A stretch of DNA of 64,000 nucleotides. It comes from Flavobacterium sp. ALD4. Lineage in GTDB: Bacteria; Bacteroidota; Bacteroidia; Flavobacteriales; Flavobacteriaceae. The stretch covers positions 372,001 through 436,000 of the forward strand of contig NZ_PJBJ01000030.1 of NCBI RefSeq assembly GCF_002836475.1. Reading direction: 5' to 3'. This document shows positions 53,749-63,336 of this stretch, piece by piece. A model generated the notes under the pieces. That model worked only from the letters and a program-made list of their open reading frames with translations, did no database searches and was not told the DNA's origin. The stretch's first letter is position 1. Every line of letters starts with the position of its first letter. The position numbers and the translations under genes were made by a program.

Positions 53749-56403
53749 GTGTTAAATAAAAGTATAAAAGCAGTCCTTACCCTCTTAATTTTAGGGAGTT
53801 TTTCACAAGTTAAAGCGCAAGAAAGAGTTCCTTTCGATCAAGGTAAAAAATACATATTAGCCGATGTAGTCCTTACTAATAAAATCAGTTTCAACGACCA
53901 GACAGTTGTCACCTTTGCCGGTCTTGAAAAAGGTCAGGAAGTTACAATTCCTGGAGAAGAAATCAGCAGCGCAATCAAAAAGTTAGGAAAACTAGGCCTT
54001 TTTGATCAAATCTCATTTTACATCAATAGAGTCCAAAATGATAGTATCTATCTTGATTTAGAAATCAAGGAATTACCGAAATTAAACAACGTTAAGTTTG
54101 TTGGAATTAAGAAAAACAAAACTGAAGCTTTAATTAAAGATAACGGACTTACAAAAAGCAAAGTAGTAAACGAAAACTTAATCACCACTACAAAGAACTA
54201 CATAGAAAGCAAATACAAGAAAGACGGATATTATAACACCAAAGTAAACATAAACGTTGTACCAGACACATCTACAGTGAACCAAGTAAATATGGTTGTA
54301 AACATTGATAAAGGTGACAAAATAAAAATTGCTGAAATTGATTTTATAGGTAACGAAAAGTTATCAGATAAAACCCTGCGCAAAGCGATGAAAGACACCA
54401 AGCAAAAAAACTTCTTTCGTGTACTAAAAGCTTCAAAATTCATAAAAGCAAAATACAAAACCGATTTAGATAAAGTAATCGCTTCCTATAAAGAAAGAGG
54501 ATATCGAGATGCGAGAATACTTTCTGATTCGATTACTTATCTTAAAGATAAAAATGCATTGTCTATAAAAATCAATGTCGAAGAAGGAAACAAATATTAT
54601 TTTGGAAATATTAAGTTTCTAGGAAACACAGTTTATTCAAATCAATTACTGAGTAGAGTAATTGGCGTAAAAAAAGGGGAGACTTATAATGGAGTCCTTC
54701 TTCAAAAAAGGATAGCTGACCAATCAAAACCCGACGGACAGGATATAACTAATCTTTATCAAGATAACGGGTATTTATTTTCAACCATAAATGCTGTGGA
54801 AGTAAAAACAGTTAATGATACAATCGATTTCGAAATAAGAGTTAACGAAGGTCCATTAGCCTACTTCAATAAAATTACGGTAGTAGGAAATGACAAAACG
54901 AATGACCGTGTCATCTATAGAGAATTAAGAACCAAACCAGGAGAAAAATACAGCAAAGCATTACTAGTTAGAACCATTCGTGAAATTGGACAATTAGGAT
55001 TTTTTGACCCTGAAGCAATCGACCCTAAATTTAAAAATGTAGATGCAGGATCTGGAACTGTTGATATTGAATACAATCTTGTTGAAAAAGGATCTAGCCA
55101 GATTGAACTTCAAGGAGGTTATGGTGGCGGTGGATTTATCGGTACATTAGGACTGTCTTTCAATAATTTTTCTGCAAGAAACATGCTCAATAAAGACGCA
55201 TACAAACCTTTACCTATGGGTGATGGTCAGAAGGTATCTTTAAGACTGCAGGCAAGTACGTTTTTCCAAACCTATAGCGTATCGTTTTCAGAGCCTTGGT
55301 TTGGACAAAAAAAACCAGTTCAATTTAGTTCTTCGATATCTTACAGTAAACAATTTCTAAACGACTTCCGTACTCAAAGAGTAGACAAAACTAAAAGTTT
55401 CAATATACTGACACTATCGGTTGGATTGGCAAAAAGATTAACTGTACCAGATGATTTCTTTGTATTATCACAATCTGTAAGTTACCAACACTATGATTTG
55501 AACAATTACAATACAGGACTATTTACTTTTGGTAATGGTGCCTCAAGAAATTTAGCCTATACCATTGGATTATCTAGAAGTAATAAAGGTGTAAATCCAA
55601 TATTCCCAACTTACGGTTCAGAGTTCAGTATTTCAGCAAAATTTACAGCTCCTTATTCTCTTATAAACGGAATAGATTATGCGACATTAGGTGATAAAAA
55701 AGAATATAAATTAAAAAACACTGTCGATAGAACAAACCAAGTGGATGCAAATGGGAATACAGTTGCAATAGGAGATTATATAGATGCTGCCGGAAATAAA
55801 GTATTTAACTTTACAGATGCTGCTCCAGATCCCGCCTTAGTGGATCAAAAGAAATTTAATTGGTTAGAATATTATAAAATAAAGTTCAAAGCGGATTGGT
55901 ACACAAAAATTTATGGTAAATTAGTCCTACGAACGTTAACTGAATTTGGATTCTTAGGCGCATACAATCAAGATCGTGGCGTTGTGCCATTTGAAAGATT
56001 TTATGTTGGTGGGGATGGACTAGCTAATTACTCGATGGATGGTAGAGAAACAATTCAATTGAGAGGTTACCCTAACAATTCCCTGACACCAATAAACAGC
56101 AGAGGGGAACAGCTTGGAGCTACCGTTTACAATAAATTCTCTATGGAGCTACGTTATCCTATAACTTTAAAATCATCTGCTTCTATATATGCTTTAGGAT
56201 TTTTGGAAGCAGGTTCGTCTTATCCAGATTTTAAAACCTATAACCCATTTGACTTAAGCCGCTCTGCAGGAATTGGATTACGAGTATTTATGCCAGCATT
56301 TGGATTACTAGGCATCGATTTCGGACATGGTTTTGATGCTCTTCCGGGGCAAACTAAACCGAATGGATGGGAAACCCATTTCATTATTGGGCAACAATTT
56401 TAA
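53749..56403 (+). CDS. bamA: Outer membrane assembly factor BamA
   Basis: 884 residues from the GTG at 53749. This start gives a proper signal peptide MLNKSIKAVLTLLILGSFSQ cut near VKAQ, 7 bases after the uppS stop; the ATG at 53611 is inside uppS and would lack a leader. Five POTRA domains (about 30-430, each with a D...VxxxVGLKKG-like turn) and an Omp85 barrel follow, ending with the C-terminal phenylalanine QQF. It folds beta-barrel proteins. Followed by two OmpH chaperones. Confidence 0.93.
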   Translation: MLNKSIKAVLTLLILGSFSQVKAQERVPFDQGKKYILADVVLTNKISFNDQTVVTFAGLEKGQEVTIPGEEISSAIKKLGKLGLFDQISFYINRVQNDSIYLDLEIKELPKLNNVKFVGIKKNKTEALIKDNGLTKSKVVNENLITTTKNYIESKYKKDGYYNTKVNINVVPDTSTVNQVNMVVNIDKGDKIKIAEIDFIGNEKLSDKTLRKAMKDTKQKNFFRVLKASKFIKAKYKTDLDKVIASYKERGYRDARILSDSITYLKDKNALSIKINVEEGNKYYFGNIKFLGNTVYSNQLLSRVIGVKKGETYNGVLLQKRIADQSKPDGQDITNLYQDNGYLFSTINAVEVKTVNDTIDFEIRVNEGPLAYFNKITVVGNDKTNDRVIYRELRTKPGEKYSKALLVRTIREIGQLGFFDPEAIDPKFKNVDAGSGTVDIEYNLVEKGSSQIELQGGYGGGGFIGTLGLSFNNFSARNMLNKDAYKPLPMGDGQKVSLRLQASTFFQTYSVSFSEPWFGQKKPVQFSSSISYSKQFLNDFRTQRVDKTKSFNILTLSVGLAKRLTVPDDFFVLSQSVSYQHYDLNNYNTGLFTFGNGASRNLAYTIGLSRSNKGVNPIFPTYGSEFSISAKFTAPYSLINGIDYATLGDKKEYKLKNTVDRTNQVDANGNTVAIGDYIDAAGNKVFNFTDAAPDPALVDQKKFNWLEYYKIKFKADWYTKIYGKLVLRTLTEFGFLGAYNQDRGVVPFERFYVGGDGLANYSMDGRETIQLRGYPNNSLTPINSRGEQLGATVYNKFSMELRYPITLKSSASIYALGFLEAGSSYPDFKTYNPFDLSRSAGIGLRVFMPAFGLLGIDFGHGFDALPGQTKPNGWETHFIIGQQF

Positions 56404-56440
56404 AAAAAATTGAATCACGATTTTCTAATACTATAAAGTT

Positions 56441-57442
56441 ATGAGAAAACATTTTTTAATACTATTTTTAGCCTTGATTGTAGCAAATACAATTCATTCG
56501 CAAACCAGAGGAACCAAAGTAGGTTACATCGATATGGAGTATATCCTACAGAATGTACCCAATTATGCAGAAGCAACTGTCCAACTGGAGCAAAAAGCAC
56601 AAAAATGGAAACAAGAAATTGAGACCAAGAAAATCGAAATTAATAAGATAAAAGAAGCTCTCTCCGCGGAAAAACCTTTACTGACAAAAGGACTAATAGA
56701 AGAGAGAGAGTTAGAAATTAAGTTCCTTGAAAATGAGATGCTGGATTTTCAGCAAAAAAGATTTGGTGCTAATGGCGATTTGATAATGCAAAAATCTGTT
56801 TTGGTTAAACCAATACAAGACCAAGTATTCACGGCGGTTCAAGACATCGCAGAAGCAAAAAAATACGATTTTATTTTCGACAAATCTTCTGATTTAACAA
56901 TGCTGTTTGCCGCAAAAAGGTTTGATATAAGTGACCAAGTGTTACGTGTACTGAACAGAGCCGAAAAAAGAGAACAGTTAACAAAAAAACAAGTTGCGGC
57001 TGGAGAAGCAAAAGAAAATAGAGAAGACGCTATTGAAGACAATCCTTTATTATCTGAAAGACAAAAGATACTAGACGAGAAAAAAGCCGCAAGAGATTCA
57101 ATTATCGCGGATCGAAAGTTAGCTCAAGAAAAAAAGAAAGCAGATTTTGAGGAAAGACGTCAAAAAATGCTTTCCGATAGAAAAGAAAAGAAAAATGGCA
57201 CGGTTTCTGCCTCTACTAAAAAAGAAGAAACAAAAGAAAGTACAAGTAATGTAGAAGCTGCAAAATCAGCAGCCGACGAAGCGAAACAAGAACAACTTGA
57301 CGTAAGAGCAAAAGCACTGGAAGATCGCAAAAAAGTGATAGAAGACCGCAAGAAAGCTTTAGAAGAAAGAAGAACAAAAGCTCTTCAAGAACGAGATTCA
57401 ATTAAAAAAGCAAGAGAAGAACAATTAAAACTAAAACAATAA
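56441..57442 (+). CDS. OmpH/Skp family periplasmic chaperone, long form
   Basis: 333 residues with signal peptide (MRKHFLILFLALIVANTIHS). The OmpH fold of two long helices covers about 25-180 (VGYIDMEYILQNVPNYAEATVQLEQ). A second half of about 150 residues is very Lys/Glu/Arg-rich (SDRKEKKNGTV, KALEDRKKVIEDRKKALEER), a charged coiled coil. It would help deliver barrels to BamA. The long charged extension is unusual for Skp (about 160 residues) but common here. Next gene is a normal-size paralogue. Confidence 0.9.
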   Translation: MRKHFLILFLALIVANTIHSQTRGTKVGYIDMEYILQNVPNYAEATVQLEQKAQKWKQEIETKKIEINKIKEALSAEKPLLTKGLIEERELEIKFLENEMLDFQQKRFGANGDLIMQKSVLVKPIQDQVFTAVQDIAEAKKYDFIFDKSSDLTMLFAAKRFDISDQVLRVLNRAEKREQLTKKQVAAGEAKENREDAIEDNPLLSERQKILDEKKAARDSIIADRKLAQEKKKADFEERRQKMLSDRKEKKNGTVSASTKKEETKESTSNVEAAKSAADEAKQEQLDVRAKALEDRKKVIEDRKKALEERRTKALQERDSIKKAREEQLKLKQ

Positions 57443-57467
57443 TTAATTACTTAATATTTTAAAAACG

Positions 57468-57968
57468 ATGAAACAGATTAAAACTTTATTAATTGCTGCA
57501 ATATTTATTTTCGGAGCAAATCAAACAATTAGTGCACAAGCAAAAACGGCTCACGTAGACGTTAGTGAAATCATGGCTAAAATGCCAGCTATGTTAGATG
57601 CTCAAAAACAATTAGAAAAATTAAGCGGCACTTATGATACCGATTACAAAAAAATGGTTGAAGAATACCAAGCAAAATTAAAAAGATACGAAGCTGAGTC
57701 TGCTACTGTTACTGACGCGATAAACGGAGAGCGTTCTAAAGAAGTTCAGGACATGCAAAAAAGAATTGTTGATTTTAGAGATAATGCTCAAAAAGAATTA
57801 CAACAAAAAGAATCTGACATTGTAAATCCATTAATGGTAAAAGTAAGAGCTTCAATCCAAAAAGTAGCTAAAGCAAAAGGATTCCAATATGTATTAGACG
57901 GATCAACTCTTTTACTTGCTGACGGCCCAAACTTGACTGCTGACGTAAAAAAAGATTTAGGTTTCTAG
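57468..57968 (+). CDS. OmpH/Skp family periplasmic chaperone, short form
   Basis: 166 residues. Signal peptide MKQIKTLLIAAIFIFGANQT, cut near ISAQA. AHVDVSEIMAKMPAMLDAQKQLEKLS and a terminal KGFQYVLDGSTLLLADG are characteristic of Skp. Located after the long paralogue and before murI, with a strong terminator downstream. It completes the uppS-bamA-ompH-ompH envelope unit. Confidence 0.93.
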   Translation: MKQIKTLLIAAIFIFGANQTISAQAKTAHVDVSEIMAKMPAMLDAQKQLEKLSGTYDTDYKKMVEEYQAKLKRYEAESATVTDAINGERSKEVQDMQKRIVDFRDNAQKELQQKESDIVNPLMVKVRASIQKVAKAKGFQYVLDGSTLLLADGPNLTADVKKDLGF

Positions 57969-57990
57969 GAAATCATAAACTTAATATCAA

Positions 57991-58029
57991 AAACTGCTCA
58001 CCCTCTTTTGGGTAGAGCGGTTTTTTTTT
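57991..58029 (+). terminator. Rho-independent terminator after ompH
   Basis: AACTGCTC-A-CCC pairs with GGG-TA-GAGCGGTT across a TCTTTT loop, followed by nine T. It ends the uppS-to-ompH transcript. Confidence 0.9.
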
Positions 58030-58080
58030 GCTCCATTAATTCTTTAGGATTATTAATCGATACCGCTTAACTTTGTTTTG

Positions 58081-58857
58081 ATGGACAACAACCAACCAAT
58101 AGGCATTTTTGATTCAGGCATTGGAGGAACTTCAATATGGAAAGAAATTCACAATCTGCTTCCCAATGAAAAAACCATATATCTTGCAGATAGCAAGAAC
58201 GCTCCTTATGGCCAAAAATCAAAAGAAGAGATCACAGCCTTGAGTATGAAAAACACCGACCTACTGCTTGAAATGAACTGCAAACTCATTGTAGTTGCCT
58301 GCAATACCGCTACAACAAATGCTATTCGAGAATTAAGGGCAAAATACGACATTCCTTTTATCGGAATAGAACCTGCCATAAAACCTGCTGCCACGAATTC
58401 AAAAACACAAAAGATTGGCATTCTAGCCACACAGGGAACCCTTGTAAGCGAACTTTTCAATAAAACCGCACAACAGTTTAAAAACACTAAAATTATAGAC
58501 CAGGTAGGTCATGGATTAGTGCCGCTTATAGAAAGTGGAAAAATGTATTCGCAAGAAATGACCGAATTACTTCAATCATATTTGAACCCTATGATTGATG
58601 CGGATATCGATTATCTGGTATTGGGCTGTAGTCACTATCCCTATCTGATTCCGCAAATAAAGGAAATCCTTCCAAACCATATCCAAATTATTGATTCGGG
58701 CGAAGCTGTCGCGAAACAAACGCAAATTCTGCTAAAAGAAACAGTGGGATTTACGACAGGAAAAAATAGCACACCTACTTTTTATACCAATTCAAATCCA
58801 AAGGTATTAAAAGAGATTTTAGAAAATAAATATGATGTTATAGAGAAAGATTTTTAA
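58081..58857 (+). CDS. murI: Glutamate racemase
   Basis: 258 residues from the ATG at 58081 (MDNNQPIGIFDSGIGGTSIW); a TTG just before it is less likely. Converts L- to D-glutamate for peptidoglycan. The two catalytic Cys lie in VVACNTATTNA (about 73) and LVLGCSHYPYL (about 183). Cytoplasmic, full length. It stands after the ompH terminator with its own transcript and is convergent with the gamma-carbonic anhydrase gene. Confidence 0.95.
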   Translation: MDNNQPIGIFDSGIGGTSIWKEIHNLLPNEKTIYLADSKNAPYGQKSKEEITALSMKNTDLLLEMNCKLIVVACNTATTNAIRELRAKYDIPFIGIEPAIKPAATNSKTQKIGILATQGTLVSELFNKTAQQFKNTKIIDQVGHGLVPLIESGKMYSQEMTELLQSYLNPMIDADIDYLVLGCSHYPYLIPQIKEILPNHIQIIDSGEAVAKQTQILLKETVGFTTGKNSTPTFYTNSNPKVLKEILENKYDVIEKDF

Positions 58858-58867
58858 TCGGAAGGAC

Positions 58868-59383
58868 CTACTCTTCTTTGAACCAACTAGAATACATTAC
58901 ATAATTATTGGAAATGCGTTCTATCTCGCCCGCAAAATCTGATTGATCAATATCTTTTACTTTTCTGGCAGGAACCCCAGCCCAAATTGATCCAGATTCG
59001 ACAATTGTATTTTGGGTTATAACAGCACCGGCAGCTACAATGGAATTACTCTCAATTACGCAATTATCCATTACTATCGCGCCCATTCCAATCAATACAT
59101 TGTCATTAACGATACAACCATGCACTATTGCATTATGTCCAATTGAGACGTTATTACCTATGATTGTAGGATGTTTTTTATACGTGCAATGAATCACCGC
59201 TCCATCCTGAATGTTAACCTTATTCCCTATTTTAATGAAATTTACGTCTCCCCTAATGACGGCATTAAACCACACACTACAGGATTCTCCAAAACTTACA
59301 TCACCAACAATAGTGGCGTTTTCAGCTACATAACAATCCTCAGGTATAACAGGTGACTTTCCGTTGACAGATTTTATTAACAT
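58868..59383 (-). CDS. Gamma-carbonic anhydrase family protein
   Basis: 171 residues with hexapeptide repeats (I/V-G-x-x-x-x) forming a left-handed beta-helix. The zinc His set is visible in GAVIHCTYKKHPTIIGNNVSIGHNAIVHGC. Possible reversible CO2 hydration; many members are inactive and only named by fold. It starts a short minus-strand pair with PorP/SprF, 13 bases downstream of that gene's end. Full length. Confidence 0.9.
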   Translation of the reverse strand: MLIKSVNGKSPVIPEDCYVAENATIVGDVSFGESCSVWFNAVIRGDVNFIKIGNKVNIQDGAVIHCTYKKHPTIIGNNVSIGHNAIVHGCIVNDNVLIGMGAIVMDNCVIESNSIVAAGAVITQNTIVESGSIWAGVPARKVKDIDQSDFAGEIERISNNYVMYSSWFKEE

Positions 59384-59396
59384 TAAGGATCTAAAT

Positions 59397-60395
59397 TTAA
59401 TTAATCGCTGGACAGTAGCATTCGTATTTTACGGGTTTACAAAATAAATTAACACCCAAAGTAATTTGGTGATACCCTCCTTCATCAAATTTAACATTTC
59501 CGGCCACATGTGAATACGTATATGCAAACATAAAATTATTGAAATTCACTCCTATAATCGGTGTAACGTATTGTAATTTTTGTTTAGATATACCATTCCC
59601 ATCAGTATATTCAGCTCCATCAAAACTTCTTCGATAAGACAAGCCTCCCCAAAGCGTTCCGAAATTCATATTTTTGTAGGCCTTCATGTTTACATCAATC
59701 GATTTCTCTTGCGTTTTTTCAACAAGCTGAAACAGAAGGGAAGGTTCGAATAATATTCTATCCCTATCGCCAAAAACATAACCGGCACTCAATAAATACT
59801 TTCGTAAATTATCGCTTTCATACTCGGTATAAATATCTCGTCTAGTTTCAATAGCATTCTTTACGGTTCCGTGAGCATAAAAATCTAAATAATTATATGA
59901 AGCACCAATATCTAGATTGAAATAAGAGTCCTTTTGCACTACAGTTCCGTCAATAATGGGATCAAATCCTCCAGACTGTAAAAAACTGGTTTCATCTAAC
60001 TGACTCTGAATCAAACCCCCACTGATACCAAACGACAACTGATTCAAATCAATTTCGTCCCTAGAAAACATAAGATGATAAGCATAAGTAAGCTTAACCC
60101 CTTTTTGAGAATGATATCCATTTTTATCATTAAAGAGAATAATTCCCGCTCCTGCTTTTTCGCTAACCCTTCCATTAAAACTAATTGTTTGAAGTTCTGG
60201 CGCATCCTCTTGCCCAAACCATTGTTTTCGAGCCGTTAATCTTATTTTTGCACAATTTGCCGCACCAGCCATAGACGGATGGATTAAATAATAATTATCC
60301 GATAAATAATCAGAATAAACAGCTATTCCTTCTTGCGAAAAAGCGTAAGGTGACACAAAGAAAAGAAAGAGTAATAATTTGATTTTTATATACAT
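59397..60395 (-). CDS. PorP/SprF family type IX secretion outer-membrane protein
   Basis: 332 residues with signal peptide (MYIKIKLLLFLFFVSPYAFSQ). YSDYLSDNYYLIHPSMAGAANCAKIRLTARKQWFG is the family hallmark; the rest is a beta-barrel (AGIILFNDKNGYHSQKGVKLTYAYHLMF, NFGTLWGGLSYRRSFDGAEY). It ends Cys-rich (CKPVKYECYCPAIN). It usually follows a large secreted adhesin gene (SprB-type) as surface-attachment partner for gliding/type IX secretion, but none is present here. Confidence 0.88.
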   Translation of the reverse strand: MYIKIKLLLFLFFVSPYAFSQEGIAVYSDYLSDNYYLIHPSMAGAANCAKIRLTARKQWFGQEDAPELQTISFNGRVSEKAGAGIILFNDKNGYHSQKGVKLTYAYHLMFSRDEIDLNQLSFGISGGLIQSQLDETSFLQSGGFDPIIDGTVVQKDSYFNLDIGASYNYLDFYAHGTVKNAIETRRDIYTEYESDNLRKYLLSAGYVFGDRDRILFEPSLLFQLVEKTQEKSIDVNMKAYKNMNFGTLWGGLSYRRSFDGAEYTDGNGISKQKLQYVTPIIGVNFNNFMFAYTYSHVAGNVKFDEGGYHQITLGVNLFCKPVKYECYCPAIN

Positions 60396-60526
60396 TGCAA
60401 TACTATTAAATAGGAAATGAACATTAATGACCTTGAAAACTAAACGAAACTAACCTCAAAAACTAAAATTAAGTTAATTTAATCATTATTAAATCAAATA
60501 TAGTTAATCGTAGAAAATAACTTTAG

Positions 60527-60534
60527 TAAATTTG
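60527..60534 (+). promoter_or_regulatory. -7 box TAAATTTG for the NifU-type gene
   Basis: TAnnTTTG match 19 bases before the ATG at 60553; a GTTAATC at 60503-60509 is a possible -33 with 17-20 base spacing. Confidence 0.5.
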
Positions 60535-60552
60535 TAGAAATTTATAAATATC

Positions 60553-61452
60553 ATGACAAAAGTTACCATAAAAGAAACACAAAATCCAACTATACTTAAA
60601 TTTGAATTTGAAGATTTTATTACTCAAAATGAAAGCTTTGAATTCAAAAACATAGACGAGGCAAAATCATCTCCTCTTGCTCAGCAACTATTTTACTTAC
60701 CCTTTGTAAAAACGATTTATATCTCGGGAAATTTCATCGCTATAGAAAAATATAACATTGTAGAATGGGAAGATGTTAAAGACGCCGTAGCAGAACAAAT
60801 AAATACTTTTGTTGACAATGGAGGGACAATCATAACAATTGAAGAAAACAAAACAAAAAAACAGCCTGTAACAGTCTACGGAGAAACAACTCCAAACCCG
60901 GCTGCACTAAAATTTGTTGTAAGCCGAATGTTGACTAAAAACGCAATAGAATTTAAGAACATCGATGACACTGCCGCCTCTCCTTTAGCAAAAGAATTGT
61001 TCAAGTTTTCTTATGTAAAAGAAGTTTTCATTGATGAAAACTATATTTCTGTTACCAAATACGAAGTCAACAACTGGGAAGAAATAACATTAGAAATAAG
61101 AAGTTTCATTAAACAATTCATTGAAAACGGAGGCATAGTCCTTGATGAAACCATGATTGTCGCTGCTGACAAACAAGAAAATAACAAAACACAAGAATTT
61201 GACAATCTAGATGTCACATCACAGCAAATCATCAATATATTGGAAGAATATGTAAAACCTGCTGTTGCAGCTGATGGCGGAAATATTGTTTTTGATTCCT
61301 ATAACGAACAAGATAAAATTGTAAAAGTAATACTTCAAGGAGCTTGCAGTGGTTGTCCGTCTTCAACGTTTACGCTAAAATCCGGTATTGAAAATATGTT
61401 AAAAAGCATGTTGAACGATGAAAAAATACAAGTGGAAGCGGTAAACGCATAA
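60553..61452 (+). CDS. NifU-like scaffold protein with tandem N-terminal domains
   Basis: 299 residues, cytoplasmic iron-sulfur scaffold/carrier. Two Nfu N-terminal domains are in tandem (about 5-95 and 110-200): QNPTILKFEFEDFI and TPNPAALKFVVSRMLT, each with a KNIDxxxxSPLAxxLF segment and a second half ending NGG. The C-terminal NifU domain has the metal motif GACSGCPSSTFTLKSGIENML. Duplication of the N-terminal domain is the Flavobacteriia pattern. It loads clusters onto apoproteins. Confidence 0.9.
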   Translation: MTKVTIKETQNPTILKFEFEDFITQNESFEFKNIDEAKSSPLAQQLFYLPFVKTIYISGNFIAIEKYNIVEWEDVKDAVAEQINTFVDNGGTIITIEENKTKKQPVTVYGETTPNPAALKFVVSRMLTKNAIEFKNIDDTAASPLAKELFKFSYVKEVFIDENYISVTKYEVNNWEEITLEIRSFIKQFIENGGIVLDETMIVAADKQENNKTQEFDNLDVTSQQIINILEEYVKPAVAADGGNIVFDSYNEQDKIVKVILQGACSGCPSSTFTLKSGIENMLKSMLNDEKIQVEAVNA

Positions 61453-61580
61453 ATAACGAAAGTGTAACACAATAACACAACATACTGACAACGTTCAACT
61501 CACACGATATTAATGCGTTTTTTAATGTGTTATTTCGAAAATAATTGCTAAATTTAAGTTCAACTTAAAAAATAGAAATT

Positions 61581-61781
61581 ATGTCAGTATTAAAAGTTAT
61601 TGAATTACTCGCCAGTTCAACTATTAGTTGGGAAGATGCGGCACAAAAAGCGATTACTAAAGCCTCAAAATCATTGAAGAACGTGAAGTCGGTTTATATT
61701 AAAGATCAAAGTGCAGCTATATCTGAAGGTAAAATTTCCGAATACAGAACTACTGTAAAAGTGACATTTGAACTTGAATAG
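61581..61781 (+). CDS. Dodecin family protein
   Basis: 66 residues. VLKVIELLASSTISWEDAAQKAITKASKSLKNVKSVYIKDQSA and the terminal VTVKVTFELE-type strand are the dodecin fold, a dodecameric flavin-binding sphere that buffers FMN/FAD. It is followed by a terminator and has a weak TAAATTTA -7 box about 25 bases before the start. Confidence 0.9.
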   Translation: MSVLKVIELLASSTISWEDAAQKAITKASKSLKNVKSVYIKDQSAAISEGKISEYRTTVKVTFELE

Positions 61782-61802
61782 TTCAAATTGAAAAAGTAAA
61801 TT

Positions 61803-61829
61803 AAGCGTTTCGTCAGAGACGCTTTTTTT
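61803..61829 (+). terminator. Terminator after dodecin gene
   Basis: AAGCGTTTC and GAGACGCTT pair around GTCA (one wobble), followed by seven T. Confidence 0.85.
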
Positions 61830-62027
61830 ATCTATCCTATTTTTTTTTTAGAACGCACTGCACACATGCGACACCCTCTGTATATTTATCAAACACTTAA
61901 CTTAAGGCACTCTTTATCTGTAAATTGTTACTTATTTTTTATATTTTCGATTAAAAAGATGATTCCTGCTTTAGTCTAATCTAACAATAAGAGTTATTGA
62001 AGTAAATTGTTTTAAAAAAAAATTAAT

Positions 62028-62338
62028 TGCCCCTGCCAAAGAAATCACAAATATATTGGCTGATAAAGCGGAATAAACATTGGAACACACCAAAGAAAAC
62101 GCAGCGCCTATATACAGTAAGCGGATGCCTTTATAAATAAATTAATAGAAAAAACTACAGAAGCCGCGGCTCCAATTCTTGATTAAGTTAATGATGATAC
62201 ACACCATACAAAAGAAGTAGTTGGTGAATATTCCGACGACGCAGTTGAAACCCTACTAAACATAGTTAAAACGGCAAGGAAAAGTATAGCAGAAGCTTTA
62301 AAAAATACAGAAGCCGTAATTGAAGAAACTAAAGAATA
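62028..62338 (+). pseudogene. Decayed helical (LEA/YtxH-like) protein gene
   Basis: Pieces of one amphipathic helical protein are readable across frames: EITNILADKAE, stop, TLEHTKENAAPIYSK, then after a frame change DAFINKLIEKTTEAAAPILD, stop, VNDDTHHTKEVVGEYSDDAVETLL and KTARKSIAEALKNTEAVIEE, ending TAG at 62336-62338. The KTTEAAAP and TKENAAP repeats resemble LEA or apolipoprotein-like stress proteins. Two stops and at least one frameshift make it a pseudogene. The MscS gene follows. Confidence 0.65.
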
Positions 62339-62446
62339 GCGCATTAATACAACGGAAAATAAGCAGTCTTTAAACAACGAAAGCCCTTCTAAAGAATTCA
62401 GATATAGAATTGAAAAAAAGCTGATTAGTTTTTTAATAATAATCCG

Positions 62447-62454
62447 TATTTTTG
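62447..62454 (+). promoter_or_regulatory. -7 box TATTTTTG deciding the MscS start
   Basis: TATTTTTG overlaps the TTG that opens the long frame at 62452. Transcription would start near 62461, so translation must begin later, at the ATG at 62506. Confidence 0.6.
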
Positions 62455-62505
62455 AAACATAAACTTAAACCTTCTCTTCCGAGCGGGTTTTTTATTACCT
62501 TAAAA

Positions 62506-63333
62506 ATGTATTTAGACCCAAAATATGTTACTGATTACGCCAGTAACTTCGTGAAAATTTTTGTTGAATACTCGCCAAAACTGATTTCTGCATTTCTAAT
62601 ATTATTTGTAGGCCTTTATGCTATACGAATCATAAATAGGCTAATCAAAAAAGTAATGATCAAGAGAGAATTAGACCCTACTCTGACTAACTTTTTAAGT
62701 GATATTCTACTTTGGGTTTTAAGAGTATTATTATTTGTGACATTCATATCAAAATTAGGAATAGAGACTTCCTCTTTTGTAGCACTACTTGGTGCAATGG
62801 GACTGGCAATAGGCTTGTCGCTTCAAGGTTCGCTTTCTAATTTTGCAGGCGGGATGCTAATCATTGTTTTTAAACCATTTAAAGTAGGACATACCATCGA
62901 AGCCCAGGGTGTTTTTGCTACAGTTAGTGAAATTCAAATTTTTGTAACCAAATTGATTACGCCGAATAACCAAACAGTATTTATTCCAAACGGAATTTTG
63001 TCTAACGGTAACATCACTAATTATTCTCTGGAAAAATTCAGAAGAGCCGATTTAACCTTTGCAATATCTTATGATTCGGATATTAAAAAAGCGAAAGATT
63101 TGATTCTGTCAATTTTAAACGACAACCCTAAGGTACTTAAAACACCACAACCAGAAGTTTTTGTAAAAAACCTGACCGATAGCGCTATTGAAATGGCAGT
63201 GCGCCCGTGGGCAACCAAGGAAGATTTTGGTTCTGTTTTCACTGAAACTTTAGAAAATTGCAAAACAGCTTTTGATGCGGCAGGAATAGTTATACAGCCT
63301 TATGTAAAAGAAATGTCCACAATTGCAAATTAA
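62506..63333 (+). CDS. Mechanosensitive ion channel (MscS family)
   Basis: 275 residues from MYLDPKYVTDYASNF. Three TM helices (about 20-42, 64-84, 90-115) are followed by the pore helix with GAMGLAIGLSLQGSLSNFAGGMLI, a Gly/Ala-rich TM3, then the beta domain (GHTIEAQGVFATVSEI) and TPNNQTVFIPNGILSNGNITNYS. It opens on membrane tension to release solutes during osmotic downshock. The start at 62506 avoids the 18 promoter-overlapping residues. It is convergent with tsaB. Confidence 0.92.
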   Translation: MYLDPKYVTDYASNFVKIFVEYSPKLISAFLILFVGLYAIRIINRLIKKVMIKRELDPTLTNFLSDILLWVLRVLLFVTFISKLGIETSSFVALLGAMGLAIGLSLQGSLSNFAGGMLIIVFKPFKVGHTIEAQGVFATVSEIQIFVTKLITPNNQTVFIPNGILSNGNITNYSLEKFRRADLTFAISYDSDIKKAKDLILSILNDNPKVLKTPQPEVFVKNLTDSAIEMAVRPWATKEDFGSVFTETLENCKTAFDAAGIVIQPYVKEMSTIAN

Positions 63334-63336
63334 CTG

